DNA from: Tribonema minus | Lineage: Eukaryota > Sar > Xanthophyceae > Tribonematales > Tribonemataceae | Length of the DNA: 64,000 nt | NCBI GenBank assembly: GCA_017506865.1 | Contig: JAFCMP010000079.1 | Location: forward strand, 1,302,001-1,366,000 | Direction of reading: 5' to 3' | In this document: piece after piece, positions 22,194 through 34,297 of the stretch | Layout: each line of letters begins with the position of its first letter | How positions within the stretch are numbered: position 1 is the stretch's first letter | Notes under the pieces: model-generated | What the model was told of the DNA's origin: nothing | What the model saw: only the letters and a program-made list of their open reading frames with translations | Databases searched by the model: none | Program-made: the position numbers and the translations under genes

Positions 22194-23566
22194 TCACACT
22201 TCGGCGCACACCTGGCGCAAGCACTCTATCCTCTTTACAGGCGCTGTGTACAATCCGGTGAGGGTTTTTTGGCGACGCGCTCCGGCGTTCGAGCTTTGTA
22301 GCGTACGTACGTGGTTTTTGTGGCGTACGTACGACCTTAAATTCGTCCAGTGGAGCAAAGAGAATAAACGTGACAAAATAATAATGAAATGCAAAGTGAA
22401 TAAACTCTGCGTGGTGCCGCACTACCTCAACCCCTGTCCTACCATCACTTGCAATGGTAAACTAAACGCGGCACAAAGGAAATCTTCAAGAAGATAAAAG
22501 TGCCCGCTGCTGCTACGCCATACGACATGGTCAAGTTTGAGCACACAGAGAAGCATGACCTGATTCAGGACACATTGTGCTGCCGTCCTCATTGTCGCGC
22601 GCACGGTCCACGGACTGGCGTACCTAGTGCATGACAGATAGCACACCTCCAAGTATGAAGACAGTCGTCGCACTTTATCATGCAAGTTGCAAAAACGCAG
22701 GCAAAAACTCCAACAATCACCATGCCCAAAAAAGCACAGTTGACAAATCTGCTTAATGGCACCTGCTGCTGGGTGATGAACTCACTTTACTGCCGGTCCA
22801 CTGCGGTACGGAATTGGTGTGTCTGACATGGGTGGCGACATCGCATTTGGTGCCGACGTTTCTGTTACCCGCGGGTTGACTGCGCATTCATCTTGCATGC
22901 AACGCCGCACGCCTGTCCCGCTTACTGTAGATTACATTTGCAGGGAACGGATTGGCTTACGCTGAGAAGAGCGCCACCGGACGGCCCACCCCTTAGGGAA
23001 GCCGTCATATAGAATAGTAGGGGGGGCAGCTCATTACCGCCAATCCGCTCTGCCGTCAGGGGAAGTTGTTGTTGCGCGTGGCGCGACGGGCTGCACCACC
23101 ATCGATCGCCGCGACGCCCCAGCGGCACGGCGCGCCGCGAGCAGAGCACTGCCGCTGCTGCTGCAAACGGAGCCTGGTGAGTGCCGGCCCCGCTGTGAGC
23201 GGCGCTGGAGCAGTCCGGAAGCCCTTCCGGTTATATACTGATGCCTGCGCTGCCGCCAGCTGGGTCGTACATATGCCCTGAGTTCCTGTGCGTGCAGGCG
23301 CCGCCACCGCCGCCGCTATCTACTGGCAGTAGTTTGAGCGGCAACGCGCCGGCGCTGCAGGGTCGCTGCCGCCAACAACTGCAGCGTCGCTGCTGCTAAT
23401 GAGCACGCAGCAACGCCGTACGGCTTGTGCGCACCTATAACTCCGCTCCTGTACCCGTCGTTGCTCTCTTGTTTCCCCGCCGTGCCGCAGCCACCACCAT
23501 CACCACTGCCGCGCTGCTGCCGCTCCGCTGCCGCTCCGCCGATAATGCTATTAGGCCGCTGCCTCA
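22194..23566. other. Spacer between the kinase start and the chromatin-protein 3' end
   Basis: Presumed promoter region of the kinase (minus, leftward) and 3' flank of the next minus-strand gene. CGTACGTACG-type repeats occur around 22300-22335. No coding exon was supported in either strand. Confidence 0.45.
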
Positions 23567-25464
23567 CTACACTATGTGCACGGTGGTCTGCGCGCCCTCC
23601 TCGGTGCCGCGCTCCGTGGTGAGCATGACCTTGTTCTCCTCTCCCAGCTTCCGCAGTGCTGCCATGGACTGCTCTAGAGTGTATTCGCCTTCCTTGCGGC
23701 TCACCCGTACCCCCGCATTCACCTGCGCCAGCAGCTCCTGCACCGAAATCGAATTGTTGCCTGTGTCCTTCACCGCCACCAGCGCAAGGCACAACTCCCT
23801 GGTCACTGGCGACGGCGGCGGTGACTGAGCGCCATGCGGTGACTGAGCGCCATGTGCGGCTGCAGCCGCGGGCGCAGGCTTCACCAGCACGCCGCCGCGA
23901 GCACCGGCTGCTGCCGCTACTGCCGCGTCGTCTTGCGCCTTCCGCGTGCGCATGCTGACCGCGGCCGTGGGCCTGGCGATCGTGCGCGCATTGGTCGGCG
24001 TCGTGTCCATGGCGCCAGCTGCTGCGCCGGCGGCGGCGGCGGCAGCTGCTGCAGCAGCGGCAGCCGCAGAGGCCGCACTCGCACTCCTTGCCGCTGCAGC
24101 CGCCGCAAGGCCGCCGCCGCCCTTCGCCTTGCCCTTGGCTGTGCCGCGGCGCCTAGGCTGCTTCGCGTGTGCCGCGGGGGACGCCTCTGCTGCAGCTGCA
24201 GCGGCAGCGCCAGCGGCCTCTGCCTCCGCCAGGCACCTGCGCTTCGCCACGGGCCGGTGCAGCACCATTGGACTTGGCGGCTGCGGTTGCTGCGCTGCGC
24301 CCGCGCCACCGCCGCCGCCGCTGCTGCCGGCGCTGCTGGTGCTGCCGCGCTTGGCGGGCGTCACCCTGGGCGTGTTCTCTTTATTGGGCAGCGCCCCGCA
24401 GCCTGCGGCCAGGCGACTTGCGCGGGTCCATCGCTGAGGCGTGTGGCGGCCGTCATACACAGCGACAGGCCCGGCGCCGCGTATTTTGCGCCCGACATCG
24501 GGGCTGGCGCATATGACGAACTCTTGCGGTACTTTGATGGCCTTGCCTCCGTGCACGAACTTCACGTCAACGCTCCCGTCTGGCAGGGCGAGAGGCGAAG
24601 GGGATGAAGAGAGGGGTTTGTGGAGGCCAGCTTGTGGGGACTAAATCGGTGAGTACAAGCAACCATCCAGTGAAGCATGCAGATGAGGACACAAAATATT
24701 GTGATCTTGGAAGCACGGTGATGCTGCGTACGCAATGACACTAGCAACAGATAATGTTGCATGCTGAATTACTGAACGAAGGCAAGTTGCAAGCTACGGC
24801 AAGATTCCCGCACGCATGAGCGAGGTACGCCTGGTGCATGCACTTTGCTCTTCGAGAAAGAAATCATAACATGAATGAGTCGAATCCTCAAGCACCACCA
24901 TGAAGTGACTGTGAGTAAAACCGCCGACGAATTGGCTACACAACGCCAGACAGAGGTGCTTTGTTCACTCAGACGCGGTTGCGTTCGCGTTGGCACAGCC
25001 GCCAACACAGGTAAGCCGGCACGAGGCGGGGTCTCGCACGTCGCCAACAACGACTTGTGAGGCTCTGGAAGCCCCCCATTCGCACATCTTCGCCATGGCG
25101 AACGAAGCCGTCGCGACTGATTCAAAGATACCACATGAGAGGAGTCGCCAGGCACCGACAACAACGCCGACACGCACAGCACCAACACCAGTGCCACCAA
25201 GCTGAAGTGAATTGTCCGACCAGTCAGTGCGGCCTACAACGCTCTGGGCACAGGCAGTGATTGCGTTCAGCCCCTGAGGGTTGTGTGCTTACCGTCATGC
25301 CGGTTCTTCACGAAAGCTAGCCCGCCCGGCTTCAGCGTGCCAGGCCAGCGGCGCTCAAGAACCTCCACCGTCGCAAAGCATAAACCACAGTGGCAGAACC
25401 CATCGTCGGTGACCTCCCCCGTGTTGGCGAGCACAGGTGTGCTGTTGCAGCTGCGCAAAGCCAT
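23567..25464 (-). CDS. Probable chromatin-associated protein, 394 aa (Tudor/Agenet-like N-terminus, winged-helix-like C-terminus)
   Basis: Two exons: 25293-25464 (ATG, 57 codons plus 1 base, GTAAGC donor) and 23567-24579 (strong pyrimidine tract before AG). The junction restores NRHD-DGSVDVKF. The N-terminal 95 residues are compact, with FCHCGLCF and a barrel-like pattern: PGTLKPGGLAFVKN, then VDVKFVHGGKAIKVPQEFVI. This recalls Tudor/Agenet methyl-readers, though the resemblance is only by eye. The middle is low complexity: NKENTPRVTPAKR, runs of Ala and Gly, and the basic patch KQPRRRGTAKGKAKGG, a likely nuclear localisation signal. The last 80 residues (ISVQELLAQVNAG, LEQSMAALRKLGEENKVMLT, VHIV) look like a winged helix, somewhat similar to the C-terminal domain of MCM-type proteins. 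The poly-Ala tract comes from GCN repeats. If upstream exons exist they were not found. An AG acceptor at 25442-25443 is an alternative to the start. Confidence 0.7.
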
Positions 25465-26765
25465 GTGTCGTTTGAAAGCCTATCGCTGGCTTTGCGGAGC
25501 ACCGACAACTGACGGAAGGCAGGGGCGGAAGGCACCCTAGAAGCCGCTCGCTGAGGCTGTCGCACCTGAAACCAGGGCTGCTGCCAACAACCCGCACGCC
25601 CTGTTTTTCACTACGTCTGTGCAGGCGTAGAGATCATGTGATCACCTTTTGCGGCTAGGTTAACTCTAACCCTAAGCCCTAAAAACTTACCCTAACCCAA
25701 ACCTAACCTAACTATGGAAATTTGTAGTCTCTCACATCAGTAGCTTGTCGTGATACGTAGACTGGTATATGAAAGTTGCCATCAGTTTGTCTGCATGTGC
25801 CGACAAGGTTTGCCGTTTCACAACCATTCACAACGCCATTGGAGCAAGCCCGTGCCACTCGTTTCAGTAGTGGTTTCAGACCCTGGCCTCCGTTGACTCA
25901 CAAGCAGTCAAGCACACATTAGCTGCTGGCAAAATGTGGAGACGGTAATCAGCATCAGGCACTGTGAAGCACATTTTACAAGTGCGCAGGTTGCTGGCAC
26001 CTGGTGACATTATCAGCGGCATTGCCCTCAGGACTTTCCCCAAAGTGTAATGCATCCAATGGCTGGCCGCACATGCATCGCGCAGGATATCATGCGCAGA
26101 GAACATATGCCATGGTCTTTGTCACTGGAGTCACAAATGCACAACATACAGAGCATGAAAGCCAGTAAATAAGCAAAAAAGTGCCTGTGTTACGGTATTG
26201 TATATTTCCTGGTAGGATACATTCGTAGGACGCGTTCGCAATCTTTAACAGCCCGCCAACACTGCAACGGGCGCTGCTGCGGTGCTCGACTACTGCACAG
26301 GGCGCTGGGTACATGCCACAACTACAGCGCACAGTGGTCCTAAGAATACATGTGTATTGCTCAGAATACATGCGTATTGCTCAGAACTGCGCACCTAATC
26401 GAGAGCCGTCGCCAGCTGAACGGAACATAGATCACATCGAAAACGACACCTTGGTGCTCTTGTATACATGACACAGGCTACTTTTAATGTAAAACGGTAT
26501 ATTGCCTGGCACCAGCACGCATGCCTGACTGCTGGCCCCCGGCTTGGAATCAACATCAGCCGCCCGCTGGTGACACTGGCCATCTGCAGTGGGCACTGGA
26601 GTCAGCGGTGAGCTGCCTCGCTGCGGCGCTGCGCAGCGCACCGCATGCTACTCCAGCCGGGCTACAGCGACTGCGCCCCAGCTGCAGTGACATTGCTCAG
26701 TCGTGATGACAGCGCTCATCATGAGCGCCGCAGCGCGCTGCAGGCCCGGAAGCGCGCCCCCCCGC
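25465..26765. other. Intergenic spacer with telomere-like motifs
   Basis: CCCTAA/TTAGG-like hexamers lie at about 25660-25712. The rest is comparatively AT-rich. No exon with supported phase was found. It should contain the promoter of the gene at 25464 and the 3' end of the gene at 26766. Confidence 0.45.
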
Positions 26766-29700
26766 TCACGCGCCCATGGGGCCCCTGTTGGTGCGGATGA
26801 AGAAGTCCGCGAGGCGGGAGAGGCCGCTGCCGGGGCTGCTGCGCGTTGCCATCTTCTTCTCGCTGGCCTTCTTGGCGATGACGCGGGCGGGGGGCATGGG
26901 GGGGTTGGCAGGCAGCTGGGTGGCCGGCCGCTTCCTCGAGCTCCTGCCCTGTGCCGGCGGCGGCGGCGGCAGCTGAAAGGGGAACAGGGGGGGAGGGAGG
27001 AGAGGGGGAAATCAGTGAGCTGCAGTGCACATGGTCACGTGATGTCAGAGTGCACGTGATGTCGGAGTGCACGCGTCACATGATATCGGAGCAAAGTGTC
27101 AGCAAATGGTTCTTGAGAGCAGTTCTGCCACTGCGGTGCACGGTACCTAAATGGGTGTAGCAGTTGCACTTGTCGTACAGAAGCGTTTACGCTCTGAATG
27201 CCGTTCAGAATGTAGGATGGCGCCACGTCATGATGGTGGAAGCTGTGGTGCAGCGAGCTGCACGCCATCAAAAGCCTGGCTGCCGTATACTCAGCTTCCT
27301 CATTGAAGCACATTACATTGAAGTGTGCTGCGTTTTGTGACACCACGCACAGTTGTTTTGTCAGCCATCCGTTCTTGGAGTGCGTACACGCGTCAGCATC
27401 AGCAGGCTTAAGTTGGCTGTGACGGTTTAATGCTGACAGAGCCACAGCCATCGCAACTTGAACTTTGCAAGCTGTTGGGCTATTTTGTGCACCAGCGCCT
27501 CATCGCCAGCAACCATGGCCTCGTCCTCATGCATGCTCAAAAATGAGGTACTTTTATCAATGTAGTACTCAGCGACCTTCTTAGTACCCGGAGTTCCCGC
27601 CCATATCAGAACTGCGCTTCAGAGCAAACCGTCGTATTGCCACTTCAACTTGAACTTTGTGGCCCGTCACCGCACCGCAGCTATCTTGCGCGCGAGCGCC
27701 TTGTCGTCGAGGTCGCCGATGACCACGGCGCGCTTCAGAGCAAACTTCACAGAGTCGGAACACAGCAACTTCAAACTTCAACTTTGTGGCCCGTCACCCT
27801 CACCTCAGCTATCTTGCGCGCGAGCGCCTCGTCGTCGAGGTCGCCGATGACCACGGCGTCGTCGTCCGAGTACTCGTACAGCGAGTCGTCCGAGTCGCGC
27901 CGCGCTCGCGTCAGCGCCGCGTGCTCCGCGGGCTCGGGGGTGACGGGCACGGAGCTCGCAGGCTCCTGTGAAGAGCGAGGCGGCAGCGCGCGTGAGGGTC
28001 AGAGGTGCATCGAGGACGGAGGAATGGCGAGCATGGTGGCAACAGCCTGTGGGGCGATCGACTGGGAACGTCTCGGACCCAGCCAGCGCGTGCACGTTCC
28101 TCTAGGTAGCGGGACGTCGGCAGGGTGAAGCCCGTGGTGTGCACGGAGCGGATCGGCGTGGCGTGCTGTGCAGGGGTGAGGCGTGTGCACGTTTGCGCAG
28201 GGCCAGCAGCGGTGCAGAGTACGGTATGCGCGCGTGCTGACTGCGTTTTGCTGAGCACTGCACTCAGAGGGTCATGACTACATGATTGCATCCAAAGCTT
28301 GGTCAACACCAGCTTTGCGTAAGCGTTCAAGCATTTGTGTTCAGGCTATAGTATGTTCAGGCACTGGCGCGAGCGCCAGCGCTGTCGAGTGCCCACGCGT
28401 CGCCTGTCGCGCTGCATCGTTCCTGACCAGATGTGCTTCTCGCAGTGCAGAAGCAAGCGCATGCGCAACATGAAAGTGATGGCCACTGTGCCCTCACTCG
28501 CCGTGAGCAACGACGGCATTGGTGTCAGCATCAGTGCTGATGTATCAACCCACGCATTGCCTGTCAAGATTAATACGCCATGCCCATAAAAGAGCGCTCC
28601 TTGAAGTGCCGAACTCACCGTGTTGGGCGACAGCGGTGACAGCGGCGACACCCAGGATGCGGAGTGCTCGCCAGCCTCCACCTTGGGCTTGCTGGGGATT
28701 GGGCGCGGCTTGGGCCTGCAGCGAGCACATTCGAGGCATGTAGGCTTGGGGTTAGGGGCAGCAAAGGTGCAACATGGCGGTTGTTGTGTACGAGACACCG
28801 CTGGTAGCTCGCAGTGCCCGAGACATCAGGAGCGTCACCGGGTACGTTTGTGTAACTGCATGTGTAACAGCCGCTGCATCCGTCTCGTAAGCGGGTGAGG
28901 GTGCGTTGAAGGCAGGGAGCTGAAGACATACGTGCATAAGCTTTCTGTCACTTGTACCGATACGTGTGAGCTCTAGCTCTGAGATGCACAATGACAGCTT
29001 ATCTAACGAGTGCATGGTGCTTATTCTCGTTCATCATACAGCTTAGCAAGTCTGAGCAGCTAACGCCTCTTATGTACACTCGTAGATCTAGTGCATCGAG
29101 TGTAGAGGGTCAAGTTCAGCGCACGTAGCAGTAGAATCAAACCCGACTGCCGAGGGCGCATCACTACATGTAGAGGTAGCGATCAGTGATGATGTATGCT
29201 GAGCAGCGCTGCGATGCACCTGAAAATCCAACCGATGTGATTCATGTATACATGATGTGTGACTCACCTTTCCCACGCGACGGAGGTGATGCCTAGCGTG
29301 TGCCTCCTGCGCCTCGCGGCAGGCTCTTGCCGGACCTGGTCAGTGTAGCACAGCAAATGGCAGCAGCGGCATCAGCTTCACGGCTCTAGCGTCAGTGAAG
29401 GATGAGCCTGTGTGTCACATAAGCCTTATACTCTTCACGACACCCCCATGACTACTGTATGTGTCAGTGAAGCAACAGCCTGTTTCATACACGGGCTAAA
29501 AGTTTTGGAAAGGTCTTGCATTATCTTTTGCGCTCCGCTGACGTCCGTGGCAAATCATACACGGGCTAAAAGTTTTGGAAAGGTCTTGCATTATCTTTTG
29601 CGCTCCGCTGACGTCCGTGGCAAATCATCATGCACTTCCGTATATGGATGTACATGAAAATGGATCGCAAGCTGTGTATAGCACCACACAAGGCAGTCAT

Positions 29701-32669
29701 GTGCAGCACTCACTTCCCCTGCCTTTTTCTTCACTTGTGAAGGGTTTATGTACATCCAGCGCTAGCCTGTCCTGGAACAGGACAAGTCGTACCTTCATCC
29801 AGGTTGTGTTGAACACATCACCAGATGCGAGTACACCGAATCACCATACTTACTCCTGACATACCCTAGCATACCCCATTGTTGTCTGCCTCAGAACACC
29901 TGGCACCATCGCCGACACGTTGCCTCTACCAATTGCCTGACTGCCTAGCTCTGTGGTGATGCACAACACGTATGCACAGGCTTCACCGTGATGAGCGCTG
30001 CGACGGCATTCCACACCTTCCCACGCACAACGCTGCAGTGAACCACAGTATGGCGATCTGCACTCTACAACGTGGAGCAAACTGCAACAGCGCTCATCGT
30101 GGCCAACAAGCGACCAACAACCCTCCACACTGCGGAACACGCGCTGCAGCGGCGCTCGCAGCGTAACCGCTTCCAACAATAGAACACACAGGCTGCAGCA
30201 GCATCACCGCCGTCACCACACTCTGCCATATATGTAAAGCACAAGCTGCAGCAGCGCTCACTGTGGCGGCGACGCTCACAGCGTCTGACCGCTTTCAACC
30301 ATAAAACACGAGCTGGCAGCGACGCTGACAGCGCGACACCGCTTTCTACACTAAAATCACGAGCTGCAGCAGCAGCAGTGCTCACCGTGGCAGCGACGCG
30401 CCCCCCCGCGGGCGCGGTGCGCACGTCCCCCATGCTGACCACCCGGCGCACGAGCCGCACGCCGATGCTGACGCGCGTCGCGCGCTTGGCTGCCGTCGCC
30501 GGCCGCGCCTCCGACGCGCTGTCCTTCTCCTCCGTGGCGCTGCTGCTGTCAGCCTTGCTCAGCTCCTCCTCCACGGGGGGCAGCTGCGCCACCGAGCGCG
30601 AGCGCGCTCGCCGGTGGCCCATGACCTGCAGCGCGCATGGCGGATTGCGGAATGGTTCGTCAGAGGGTGGTGGGGTTAGGCTATGCCCTAGTAGTAGTAG
30701 TGCGCGCGCTGAGCACGCATGACCTGGCTTGTAACGAAGTGCTGATGGTATGCTGACAACTATTGCTGGGGTTAGGGTTAGCACGCTCGCCGATGGCCGC
30801 GCGCCTAATATGTATTATACTGTAGCAAGCGAGATCGTTGGGATTGAACACCTCACGTGCAGTTGCGTCGCGCCACAGAAAAACGGTTTCACTGCAGCAT
30901 CGCTCAGCTCTTCCGCACCGCGCCCCAGCCTGCTCGCCAGCGGCCTCTATCACCCGCACGCATCTATACCCTTGTTGTGCTCGAGCCATCGACCAGCCCG
31001 ATGTTCACAAACGGCAGCCTGACAGTGCGCGAGCGCGCTCTTTCCTCATCACGCGCAGAATCTGAACGCGTTCAGCAGGCCACGGCGCGCGCGCGCTCTC
31101 ACCCGCGCCGCCTTGCTGTGCACGCGCGTCTTCTTGTGGTTGATGCCCAGTATGTCGCGCGCCTTGCGCGGCACGCGCAGGTTGCTGGGCAGTATGGAGT
31201 AGCGGTAGGGCGCGGTGCCGTCCAGCTCCCGCACGTCGTACAGCTCGCCCGTGTCTGCGGCGGCGAGCGGTTGATTAGCGAGCGCGCATGAGCACGGAGG
31301 CGCGGGTGTCGGTGGCGCGCGTGATTAATTGAATCAGCAAGCGGGCAGGGTGGCATTCAGCTCCAGCATATCGTACAGCTCGCCGGTGCCTGCGGCGACA
31401 AGTGGTTAATTAGCAAGCGCGCATGAGCGCAAAGGCGCGAGTGTCTGTGGTGAACACGGTGAGTGAACATAACAAGCGGGCATGACCGTAAAGGTGCAAC
31501 AGGGGGCTGCGATGGCATGCGCGCTGCGATGAGGCAAGGGGCGCAGTGGTGCTAGGGGAGTGCAAGCATGTATAAGTGTATCGAAACCTCAAGTGCCTTG
31601 GGCGCATTATCGTGTGCATGTTGTGTTGGGTGCTTGTACTTCAGTGTGTGCACAGACGCAGAGTGAGGGCCTGCATGCGCGAGACTAGTGCTGATTGCTG
31701 CCGCAATCGCCTACAAATCTGAACCAGTTATGAAGAAACACATGGAAGAAAGCGTGTCACAAAAGGCTTCATGTGCTGATGAAGCGTCAAATCGCAGCTC
31801 ACCTCTGTTGACGACGGTGTACCCGGTCTGAAACAGAGCAAGCGAAGGCACACGGAATGCACAGACAGGAAAGCAGTTGAGCCTTGAGATGCAGTAGGTG
31901 TGGCCAACACGTCGGACAAGCGGCTGTACGATTCACAAAGTCACGCTCTCAGTACAGCACATCGAGGACCATGCAGACAAGTGTCAAGAAAACCGACCAA
32001 CTCGCCCGCGAGACGTACTGCGCAAGGTGCATGCACTCAGCAAACGGCACCCAATCGTCTGTATTCACAGATTCTCAGCCGCAGCGCAATGACTCACCTG
32101 CAGTGTATCGACGAGCATCTGCTGGTCCAGTCCCAGTATCTTCCTGTTCTCCACTACCTTCAGCACACGGGGATCCAGCCATATTTCAGCCAGTTTTTCA
32201 ATGGGCACCCTGCGTGCACAAGCAACAGCAAGGCTTCATTAGGACCAGCTGCACCTGCTTTCAGCACAGGTTTATGCAGCGGACTGACATGACAAGCAAG
32301 TGCTGCACAATACTGGCCACTTCACATGGAGCATTCTGAGTTGATGTTGCGCATGTTTCGGTGCACAGATTCTGCTGCTTGCCTGTCCACCGCGAAGCCG
32401 ATGAAGATGGTGCCGTAGGTGAAGGTGGGAGTCCACCCCTTGAGGACGCTGCTCAGCAGGTCCTCCGGCTTGAACGTGGGTTGCAGGATGACGATGTAGC
32501 TGTCCCTGATTTGCTTACCCCACAGCCCCTTGTCCCGCTTCCTGCTGCTCTTGCGCTTGGAACGATTGCGCCTCGGGGAGCGCCGCTTCGCTCTCTCTGC
32601 ACTCAGCCTGACCCGCTTTTCGCTTCTGGGAGCGTCGGTGGCCACCATGGTTGTTGGTGTCTCTGCCAT
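26766..32669 (-). CDS. Basic, probably nuclear protein of unknown family, 449 aa, nine exons
   Basis: Exons (minus): 32383-32669, 32098-32209, 31803-31827, 31103-31254, 30386-30625, 29268-29335, 28619-28715, 27804-27965, 26766-26972. All phases close, giving 450 codons. The third exon is a 25-bp microexon. The first intron has a GC donor (CAG|GCAAGC), the only choice that keeps phase. The N-terminus is rich in Arg/Lys/Ser (RAKRRSPRRNRSKRKSSRKR), a strong nuclear signal. A globular block of about 130 residues follows, with RDSYIVILQPTFKPEDLL, YGTIFIGFAVDRVPIEKLAE, GELYDVRELDG and RDILGINHKKTRVHSKAAR. The second half is disordered, with SP-rich, acidic (RRDSDDSLYEYSDDDAVVIG) and basic (GRSSRKRPATQ) stretches, ending LADFFIRTNRGPMGA. 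No family was recognised. A chromatin or RNA role is only a guess from composition. Confidence 0.85.
27600..27803 (-). repeat. Donor-side exon echo of the exon 27804-27965
   Basis: The block CTATCTTGCGCGCGAGCGCC with the following GTCGTCGAGGTCGCCGATGA (from 27809) is repeated at 27681, 128 bp away. The shared flank is CAACTTTGTGGCCCGTCAC. The copy keeps about 50 bp of coding sequence at high identity, but its donor position reads GCGGTGC and not GTGAGG. Confidence 0.85.
29486..29625. repeat. Exact 70-bp tandem duplication
   Basis: The units 29486-29555 and 29556-29625 (starting CATACACGGGCTAAAAG) appear identical. They lie in an intron of the 449-aa protein gene. The lack of divergence indicates a recent event. 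Confidence 0.92.
30130..30385 (-). repeat. Donor-side exon echoes of the exon 30386-30625
   Basis: Degenerate repeats of GAGCTGCAGCAG...GCTCACCGTGGCAGCGACGC (the exon end plus donor on the minus strand) occur near 30125-30160, 30190, 30248-30285 and 30310. Clearest is GCAGCGCTCACTGTGGCGGC at about 30251. Confidence 0.65.
31255..31450 (-). repeat. Acceptor-side exon echo of the exon 31103-31254
   Basis: The exon head plus acceptor (+ strand CGTACAGCTCGCCCGTGTCT at 31237) recurs 135 bp further as CGTACAGCTCGCCGGTGCCT (31372). A long shared intron flank follows, with GTTAATTAGCAAGCGCGCATGAGC. Confidence 0.8.
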
Positions 32670-34132
32670 GTTTTGGGGTTGAAGCTGCAGGACTCACGGA
32701 GAATAATCACCGATGCGATGCAGGTGGTGTCACGACTGCTGCACTGCTGCCCGCTGCTAACACGCTGCTGATACGATTAGCACCAGGCAGTTTCTGTGTG
32801 CCTGCTGTCCGTTTGGCCTACAGCGCTGGAGTTACCAAACACTGCTGGCACTTTCACGAGCAGCTCGTGTGGGCGAGGCCGCTTCAATGCCAGGCGGCGG
32901 TTACCCCAAGTGCCAGTGGTTCAACTCGGGCAAACCTGCGGCACAAAAATCACACCCAGCGCGTGCTGGGAAGCGATGGTGTCTACAGACTGAGTGGCAC
33001 GCATCTCCCAACGCAGCTGGGACGTGTATCATGTGGCGCAACAGCTAGCTCTAGACTAAGAATCACTAGAATCAGCCACTAGTGACCAAAGCCTAGGCGG
33101 GGTTGCAGTAGGCAGACCGAGTTAGCGGCAAGAGGTGCATAGCTCTAGCATGAAACCGCCTGGTAATAGAAAATAGGTGTCTTTCCTGAGGACACACACT
33201 ACTGCAGCGCGTGAACACACCCACTGGCCCATGGCCATGGTATGCCCGCCTCGAGGTGTGACAGTCTCAGAAAGTCTGGTATCCGCATTGGGCGTTGCCC
33301 TTGGATGATGCTGGACGCAGCGTGACATGACCTCGAGGCTCCCCTGTCGCCTCTGACTGCAGCAGGCCGACATCAACAACCAGAGCAACAGGCAAGGGGG
33401 GGGGGGGGGGAGGGGGCATGAGACCGTGAGTCGCACACTGTGAGGTGGTGGCATTGCATGCACCATGTGTTTGATCGCAATCAGATGTGTCATGTCATCA
33501 GAAACTTGAGGACGGCCTAGTCGCAGCATCTGATTCACCACCATATGTAGGTACAGTACAGTCGCCAATCGTATACAGACGTGGACAAGCAAATGGCTGA
33601 CGGGACGGTGGTGCGGTATGCGGTTTGATAGTGATAGCGTCCGATCTCAACGAGCGATGTTAAGGTTCCCTGACAGGCAATACATTTTTCTAAGCATTGC
33701 AGTATATTTTTGGGGGAACACTATCTCACTCTTCGCGCCTGACCATAGTTCCCAAAGTTGCAGGCATAGTGCCTGCAACCATGCACGAGGAAGTATGTGA
33801 TGAGGAAGTTCAGATGTCTGTGTCTGCTAGCGCATCTGCATCTTGTATTTGGTGTCAAGGCAGGATCTGTTGACCTAGAGTGAGGTTGGTGATGGGCCAC
33901 TGATGGCACCAGTGATCAGTAGCAAAAAACATGCTGCATTTCAAATATCCATATGTTGGAGGACCCCCGACAATCTGATGAGATCACCAAGTCTTGTTGA
34001 TTGCAGCGTCGAGCGAATGAGCGGGCCCTAGATGATTCGTATAATCCTCGAAGCATTTGTGTCATCAAATAGTGATGCCGCACGCACTGCACGTGCTCAA
34101 CCATTGCTAGCTGTTGTCTCATCTGGCTCACT

Positions 34133-34297
34133 TACAAGTACTTTTTATTAATTCTCGCTCAGGGCGCGAAAAAGCCCAGATGATTGGCATCTAGCTGTAA
34201 GGAATCTACATGTCGTATGACAGTCTGAAAGTGTCGCAACGACAACCACTCAAACGCCGCCGCCGCCAAGTGGCGTCTCGGGGTCCCTACAAGTACT
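34133..34297 (-). mobile_element. SINE-like retroposon, copy B, with 10-bp target-site duplication
   Basis: The element core is 34143-34287 (145 bp), in reverse orientation relative to copy A. The flanking duplication is TACAAGTACT (34133-34142 and 34288-34297), which in element orientation begins AGTACTTGTA. It shares the CTCGCTCAGGGCGCGAAAAA end and the CGACAACCACTCAAACGCCG block with the other copies. Confidence 0.8.

Noticed and set aside
23852..24607. 251-codon plus-strand open frame and neighbours opposite the poly-Ala region
   Set aside because: Antisense to the 394-aa protein, whose two-exon model is supported by phase and motifs. The plus-strand frame is Cys/Arg/Ala noise.
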